A stretch of 37,261 nucleotides of DNA, taken from assembly GCA_038230975.1 (NCBI GenBank), contig JBBRMF010000018.1, positions 1 through 37,261 of the forward strand, written 5' to 3'. The DNA is from JANXVV01 sp038230975. Its GTDB lineage: Bacteria > Planctomycetota > Phycisphaerae > Tepidisphaerales > Tepidisphaeraceae. The notes under the pieces were generated by a model. The model saw nothing but the letters and a program-made list of their open reading frames with translations. It was not told the origin of the DNA and made no database searches. Shown in pieces: positions 34,009 to 37,261 of this stretch (positions are counted from its first letter, which is position 1; every line of letters starts with the position of its first letter). The position numbers and the translations under genes are program-made.

Positions 34009-34854
34009 ATGTTCGGTTCCCACCTCTCCATCGCCGGCGGCATGCACAACGCGCTCCTCGAAGCTGAAAAGCTCGACATGAATTGCGTGCAGGTCTTTAC
34101 CAAGAATCAGAAGCAATGGAACACCAAGCCGCTCGATCCCGCTGCCGTGAGTGAATGGCGGACCCATTGCGACCGTCTGAAATACAAAATCACCGTCAGC
34201 CATGATAGCTACCTGATCAATCTCGCTTCGCCCGATGAAGTCCTACGGCGGAAGAGCATCGATTTGTTTATCGAAGAAGTTCGACGCTGTGCCATTTTGC
34301 AAATTCCGTATCTCGTCACGCATCCCGGCGCGCACATGGGCGAGGGGGAAGAAGCCGGATTGAAGCGCATCGCCAAGGCGCTCGATGAAGTGCATTCGTC
34401 ACTTCCGGCGGATGGCGTCACGACCTGTCTGGAAATCACCGCCGGGCAAGGCACCTCGCTCGGTTATAAGCTCGAACATCTGGCCGAGATTATTGCGCAA
34501 GTGAAAGATCCCGATCGATTGGCGGTTTGCTTCGACACCGCGCATCTCTTCGCCGCCGGTTACGATTTCCGCGGCCGTAAATACAAAGGCTTCATGCAGC
34601 AAGTGGAATCAACGGTGGGAATCCATCGAGTCAAGGTTTGGCATTTGAACGATTCAAAAAAGGAACTCGGAAGCCGGGTCGATCGGCATGAACACATCGG
34701 TCTCGGAACCATCGGCCTCGACGGCTTCAAACCCATCGTCCGCGATCCCGCGTTTAAGAAGATTCCGAAAATCCTGGAAACACCCAAGCTGAAAAATGAA
34801 ATAGGAAAAGACTGGGATACCATCAATCTAGAGGTTCTGAAGGGGTTGATGTGA
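34009..34854 (+). CDS. nfo: Endonuclease IV (AP endonuclease)
   Basis: Cuts the DNA backbone 5' of abasic sites during base excision repair. It is 281 residues, the normal length for Nfo. All metal-ligand signatures are present: SHDSYLINLA (~64-73), VTHPGAHMGEGEEAG (~102-116), CLEITAGQG (~142-150), CFDTAHLFAAGYD (~175-187), and VWHLNDSKKELGSRVDRHEH IGLGTIGLDGF (~209-239), with the three-zinc site ligands His, Glu and Asp in the expected places. The ATG at 34009 is the first codon and matches the family start (MFGSHLSIAGG). It follows the small frameshifted gene, divergently. Confidence 0.95.
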   Translation: MFGSHLSIAGGMHNALLEAEKLDMNCVQVFTKNQKQWNTKPLDPAAVSEWRTHCDRLKYKITVSHDSYLINLASPDEVLRRKSIDLFIEEVRRCAILQIPYLVTHPGAHMGEGEEAGLKRIAKALDEVHSSLPADGVTTCLEITAGQGTSLGYKLEHLAEIIAQVKDPDRLAVCFDTAHLFAAGYDFRGRKYKGFMQQVESTVGIHRVKVWHLNDSKKELGSRVDRHEHIGLGTIGLDGFKPIVRDPAFKKIPKILETPKLKNEIGKDWDTINLEVLKGLM

Positions 34855-34882
34855 AGAAATCGCCCTTTCGCGGGCAATCTTC
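34853..34882. terminator. Hairpin between convergent nfo and dehydrogenase genes
   Basis: An outer stem GAAGA/TCTTC (34853-34857 with 34878-34882) encloses a GCCC/GGGC stem (34862-34865 with 34872-34875). It fits almost exactly between the two facing stop codons and could terminate both. No long T run follows in either direction, so its strength is uncertain. Confidence 0.55.
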
Positions 34883-35763
34883 TATTCTCGATTCGCAAGT
34901 TGGCTCAACACCGCGAACAGCGCCTGCGTTCCCTCTTTCCCTCGGCCCTCCGCCTGAGCAGCGGTAAACAGTTGATGCACGAGGCTCGTGGCCGGGAGAG
35001 AAGTGAGCGATTCACCGGCTGCCTGCAGGACCAGTCGCAGATCTTTTTGTTGCAGATCGATCATGAATCCGGGGGCGAAATCCTTTGCGATCATCTTAGG
35101 CCCGAGGTTGTTGAGCTGCCATGAACCGGCTGCGCCACCACCCACCGCTTGAATCGTCTTTTGCGGGTCGAGCCCGTTTTTCATGGCGAACGTGAGCGCC
35201 TCGCAGACGGCCAGATTCGTGACGCTCACCATCACTTGGTTGACCAGCTTTGTCAGTTGACCGTTACCGCTTTGGCCGCAGTGGGTGATGGTTTTTCCCA
35301 TGAGCTGCAGAAGCGGCAGGGCGTGTTCGTAGGCGGGTTGATCGCCACCGACCATGATCGAAAGGGTGGCATTGCGTGCGCCGACATCGCCACCGCTGAC
35401 TGGCGCATCAAGGAAGTGCGTGCCTTTGTCAGCCAGCATGTCAGCCAATCGTCGGGTGGTGGAAGGAGAGATTGTGGAATGATCCACAATCACCAGCCCT
35501 TGTCGTGCGGCATGAAGCAGGCCGCGCTCACCCAGCACGATGGTTTCGACGTCGGGTGTGTCGGTCACGCAGATGAAGACGATGTCTGCCGCGGTGGCTG
35601 CCTCGGCTGGTGAAGAGGCCCAGGTGGCTCCGCGCTTTAAGAGTGCTTCGGCTCTTTTTTTCGTGCGGGTGTACAGAACCAGCGAGTGCCCGGCGGCCAG
35701 CAGATGCCCGGCCATCGGTTCGCCCATGATCCCCAGGCCGATGAATGCGATGCGTGTAGACAC
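34882..35763 (-). CDS. Beta-hydroxyacid dehydrogenase (tartronate semialdehyde reductase / 3-hydroxyisobutyrate dehydrogenase type)
   Basis: A 293-residue NAD(P)-dependent reductase. The Rossmann motif is AFIGLGIMGEPMAGHLL (residues ~5-21). The substrate loop FLDAPVSGGDVGARNATL lies at ~117-134, and the catalytic Lys is in GNGQLTKLVNQ (~165-175, Lys171). The C-terminal helical domain includes the SWQLNNLGPKMIAKDFAP region. The best matches by motif are GarR/GlxR-like 2-hydroxy-3-oxopropionate reductases, with 3-hydroxyisobutyrate dehydrogenase a close alternative. It lies 2 bases from the kinase gene on the same strand and may be cotranscribed with it. Confidence 0.87.
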   Translation of the reverse strand: MSTRIAFIGLGIMGEPMAGHLLAAGHSLVLYTRTKKRAEALLKRGATWASSPAEAATAADIVFICVTDTPDVETIVLGERGLLHAARQGLVIVDHSTISPSTTRRLADMLADKGTHFLDAPVSGGDVGARNATLSIMVGGDQPAYEHALPLLQLMGKTITHCGQSGNGQLTKLVNQVMVSVTNLAVCEALTFAMKNGLDPQKTIQAVGGGAAGSWQLNNLGPKMIAKDFAPGFMIDLQQKDLRLVLQAAGESLTSLPATSLVHQLFTAAQAEGRGKEGTQALFAVLSQLANRE

Positions 35764-35765
35764 GG

Positions 35766-36674
35766 TTATTTTTTCAGGATGTAAAGAACGATCAGCCCGA
35801 CATTCGCCAGCAGGGAAATTCCGGCTGCAAAGACCAGGGGCAGAACCATCGGCTGCAACCAGATGTTGACGGGTTCGGGTTCGGGGGGCGTGATGTCGAT
35901 GGTTCCGTCGCTGTTTTCTTCCATTTGTGCCAGCGAATCCAAATCCACCGCACGCCGGGCATGGGTCGGCGGCTCGCCTCTGCGGACGGCTTTCAGATCC
36001 TCCAGCATGTCCTTCGTGGATTGATATCGCTCTTCGCGCTTTTTAGCCATGGACACATCAATGATCTCACCGACACCCGTGGACAAAGCCGTGTTGACAT
36101 GGTCGGCCGGGACAAGGGCCTGCTTGAGATGCTTATGCATTACCGCGCTCGGGGAATCCCCTTCAAATGGAGGCCGACCGGTGACCAGATGATACATGGT
36201 CGCGCCAAGCGAATAGATATCCGCGCGGAAGTCGATATCCACATCCCCGCGAATCTGCTCTGGGCTGATGTAGTACGGAGTGCCGTAGGCCTTCCCGGCC
36301 TCCAGCTCGGCGGCTTCTTTGTCGTCAACGCCGCGCGCCAAACCCAGATCGGTTAGCTTGGCGACCCCGCCGGGTGTGAGCATGATGTTTTTCGGTTTAA
36401 CGTCGCGATGGATGAGCCCGCGCTCGTGGGCATGCACCAGCGCATCGGCCATCTGGATGATGACATCCAGCGCATCGGCTTCGGAGAATGAACGGCCTTT
36501 ACCAGCCGGTGGCGCGGCCATCTCGTCGTAGAGCGTCTGGCCTTCGATGTACTCCATCACGAAATAGTGATATCCGGCCGGGGCCTGTGCGACGTCAATC
36601 GCCTGCACAATATTATTGTGTGATAACCGCGCCGCCGCCTTTCCCTCTTTGTAGAAGCGATCGACGAATTCCAC
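35766..36674 (-). CDS. C-terminal part of a Ser/Thr protein kinase, catalytic loop onward
   Basis: 302 residues in the same frame as the upstream fragment, separated from it by TAA (36678-36680) and one AAT codon. Visible motifs: EFVDRFYKEGKAAARLSHNN (alphaC region, near the start), HRDVKPKN (Asp91, Lys93, Asn96 of this part), TDLGLARG (the DFG motif as DLG), AGKAYGTPYYISPEQIRGD and DIYSLGATMYHLVTGRPPFE. After the kinase domain comes a Pro/Glu-rich linker and one C-terminal transmembrane helix (VLPLVFAAGISLLANVGLIV). The nominal start is a GTG directly behind the stop with no ribosome binding site. The P-loop and ATP-binding Lys are in the other fragment, so neither part can be an active kinase alone. 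Confidence 0.8.
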   Translation of the reverse strand: MEFVDRFYKEGKAAARLSHNNIVQAIDVAQAPAGYHYFVMEYIEGQTLYDEMAAPPAGKGRSFSEADALDVIIQMADALVHAHERGLIHRDVKPKNIMLTPGGVAKLTDLGLARGVDDKEAAELEAGKAYGTPYYISPEQIRGDVDIDFRADIYSLGATMYHLVTGRPPFEGDSPSAVMHKHLKQALVPADHVNTALSTGVGEIIDVSMAKKREERYQSTKDMLEDLKAVRRGEPPTHARRAVDLDSLAQMEENSDGTIDITPPEPEPVNIWLQPMVLPLVFAAGISLLANVGLIVLYILKK

Positions 36675-36677
36675 ATT

Positions 36678-37076
36678 TTAGCTCATTTTTCGCGGCAGCA
36701 CTTTGATCGCCACGATCCGGTCGAGAGAAATCTGGCGAGCCTTAAACACGCGCGCCATCGCGCCGCGCCCCAGTTCACTGATCAATTCGTAACCGGGAAG
36801 TTTGCTTTCTTTTTCCCGCTCGCGTTCTTTTTCTCGCTCGCGTTTTTTTTCCTCCGCCTGCTTGCGAATTCGCTTCAACTGGTTCGGCGTTAAGAACTGA
36901 TTCTCAACCAGCATATCACCGAGCGTCCGCTGATTGGGGTCGGATGATTGGTTTTGCGCCTCGCGGCAATGATCCAATTCGGCCTGCGTCACCAGGCCCG
37001 ATTCGATGGCGATCCGCCCAACCTCGATATCCGGGTCTGACGTATGCTCGCCTGAGTTCGTGTCGGATTGGGCCAT
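36678..37076 (-). CDS. N-terminal part of the Ser/Thr protein kinase, ending at an in-frame TAA
   Basis: 132 residues: an N-terminal region with two short IAIESGLVTQAELD-like and LGDMLVENQFLTPNQL repeats (residues ~22-70) resembling MshEN-type domains, a highly charged coiled-coil stretch EEKKREREKEREREKE (75-90), and then the start of a kinase domain with P-loop LGRGAMARVF (Gly103 and Gly105) and ATP-binding Lys125 in VAIKVLPRK. The TAA codon follows just eight residues after Lys125, at the beginning of alphaC. Comparable kinases read on without break, so the gene is interrupted by a single substitution (CAA, GAA or AAA to TAA). The start ATG at 37076 has no strong ribosome binding site. Confidence 0.8.
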   Translation of the reverse strand: MAQSDTNSGEHTSDPDIEVGRIAIESGLVTQAELDHCREAQNQSSDPNQRTLGDMLVENQFLTPNQLKRIRKQAEEKKREREKEREREKESKLPGYELISELGRGAMARVFKARQISLDRIVAIKVLPRKMS

Positions 37077-37261
37077 GATCTATCTTACGTATCGGCGTGA
37101 AAAGGCGTCTACTGCTTTTGTCTGCAACGAATGCGCGAATTTGGTGTACACGGTCCCAAGGGTTGCCTTGCAGACTAGATTCCATCTCCAAGACTGTCAA
37201 GGCATTGACGCGGCGGCGGAATTTGCCATAGTGTCCACCCTCCTAGGCAGGCAACGCGATC
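37077..37261 (-). other. Region upstream of the kinase, window edge
   Basis: About 185 bases with no convincing gene. It presumably contains the promoter of the minus-strand kinase gene. I cannot identify clear promoter boxes. Confidence 0.3.

Noticed and set aside
130..37076. Genome-wide reassignment of TAG or TAA to a sense codon
   Set aside because: TAG ends the phosphoketolase gene and TAA ends murA at the natural ends of these families, so both codons act as stops here.
1..37261. tRNA, rRNA or CRISPR features
   Set aside because: No T-loop-like GGTTCGAATCC sequence, rRNA segment or regularly spaced direct repeats were seen by eye; a covariance search would be needed to exclude tRNAs fully.

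Overview
The window reads as a chromosomal segment of a Planctomycetota bacterium, most likely class Phycisphaerae. The support is two secreted proteins with PEP-CTERM sorting tails, a pseudopilin with a planctomycete-style N-terminal helix, a GYF_2-repeat trypsin-like protease, a membrane Ser/Thr kinase, many short lipoproteins, moderately GC-rich DNA and short transcription units on both strands. No rRNA, tRNA, CRISPR array, integrase or transposase was seen. The taxonomic placement is inference from gene style.

Layout. 1-2.8 kb: a hypothetical membrane protein split by an in-frame stop, then a GYF_2/trypsin protease. 2.8-4.7 kb: a small outer-membrane beta-barrel gene with a long hairpin-rich leader, then purQ. 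4.7-6.6 kb: a compact type II restriction-modification pair (beta-class methyltransferase plus XhoI/PaeR7I-family endonuclease). 6.6-11.4 kb: a small membrane protein, a lipoprotein, an L-arabinokinase-like GHMP kinase followed by an inositol-monophosphatase-family protein, and an ankyrin-repeat protein. 11.6-16.5 kb: a class II photolyase, a PEP-CTERM glycosidase-like protein, the decayed 3' end of a GH51 arabinofuranosidase, and an exported sugar isomerase/epimerase-like TIM barrel. 16.7-20.5 kb: acetate kinase and phosphoketolase, which together turn sugar phosphates into acetate plus ATP. 20.5-28 kb: an envelope block with a secretin-like lipoprotein, a CsgG-like lipoprotein with a zinc ribbon, an AsmA-like protein, a PEP-CTERM protein with a stop in its signal peptide, and a pseudopilin. 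28-33.2 kb: DUF4166 and SRPBCC-DoxX genes, murA, two cupins and an LpxO-like hydroxylase. 33.2-37.1 kb: an antitoxin-like HTH protein, a frameshifted small gene, endonuclease IV, a beta-hydroxyacid dehydrogenase, and a Ser/Thr kinase cut by an in-frame stop.

The most striking property is the number of genes broken by a single lesion while the rest of the frame stays coding: stops near 880, 15367, 27016 and 36678, and a frameshift near 33780. TAG and TAA also end intact genes here (phosphoketolase, murA), so wholesale codon reassignment is not supported. Recent gene decay, sequence errors or context-specific readthrough remain open. Second, at least five families of perfect or near-perfect palindromes sit between genes, one of them between phosphoketolase and acetate kinase. 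Third, the ~280-nt leader upstream of the beta-barrel gene carries several adjacent stable hairpins and matches no riboswitch I recognise.
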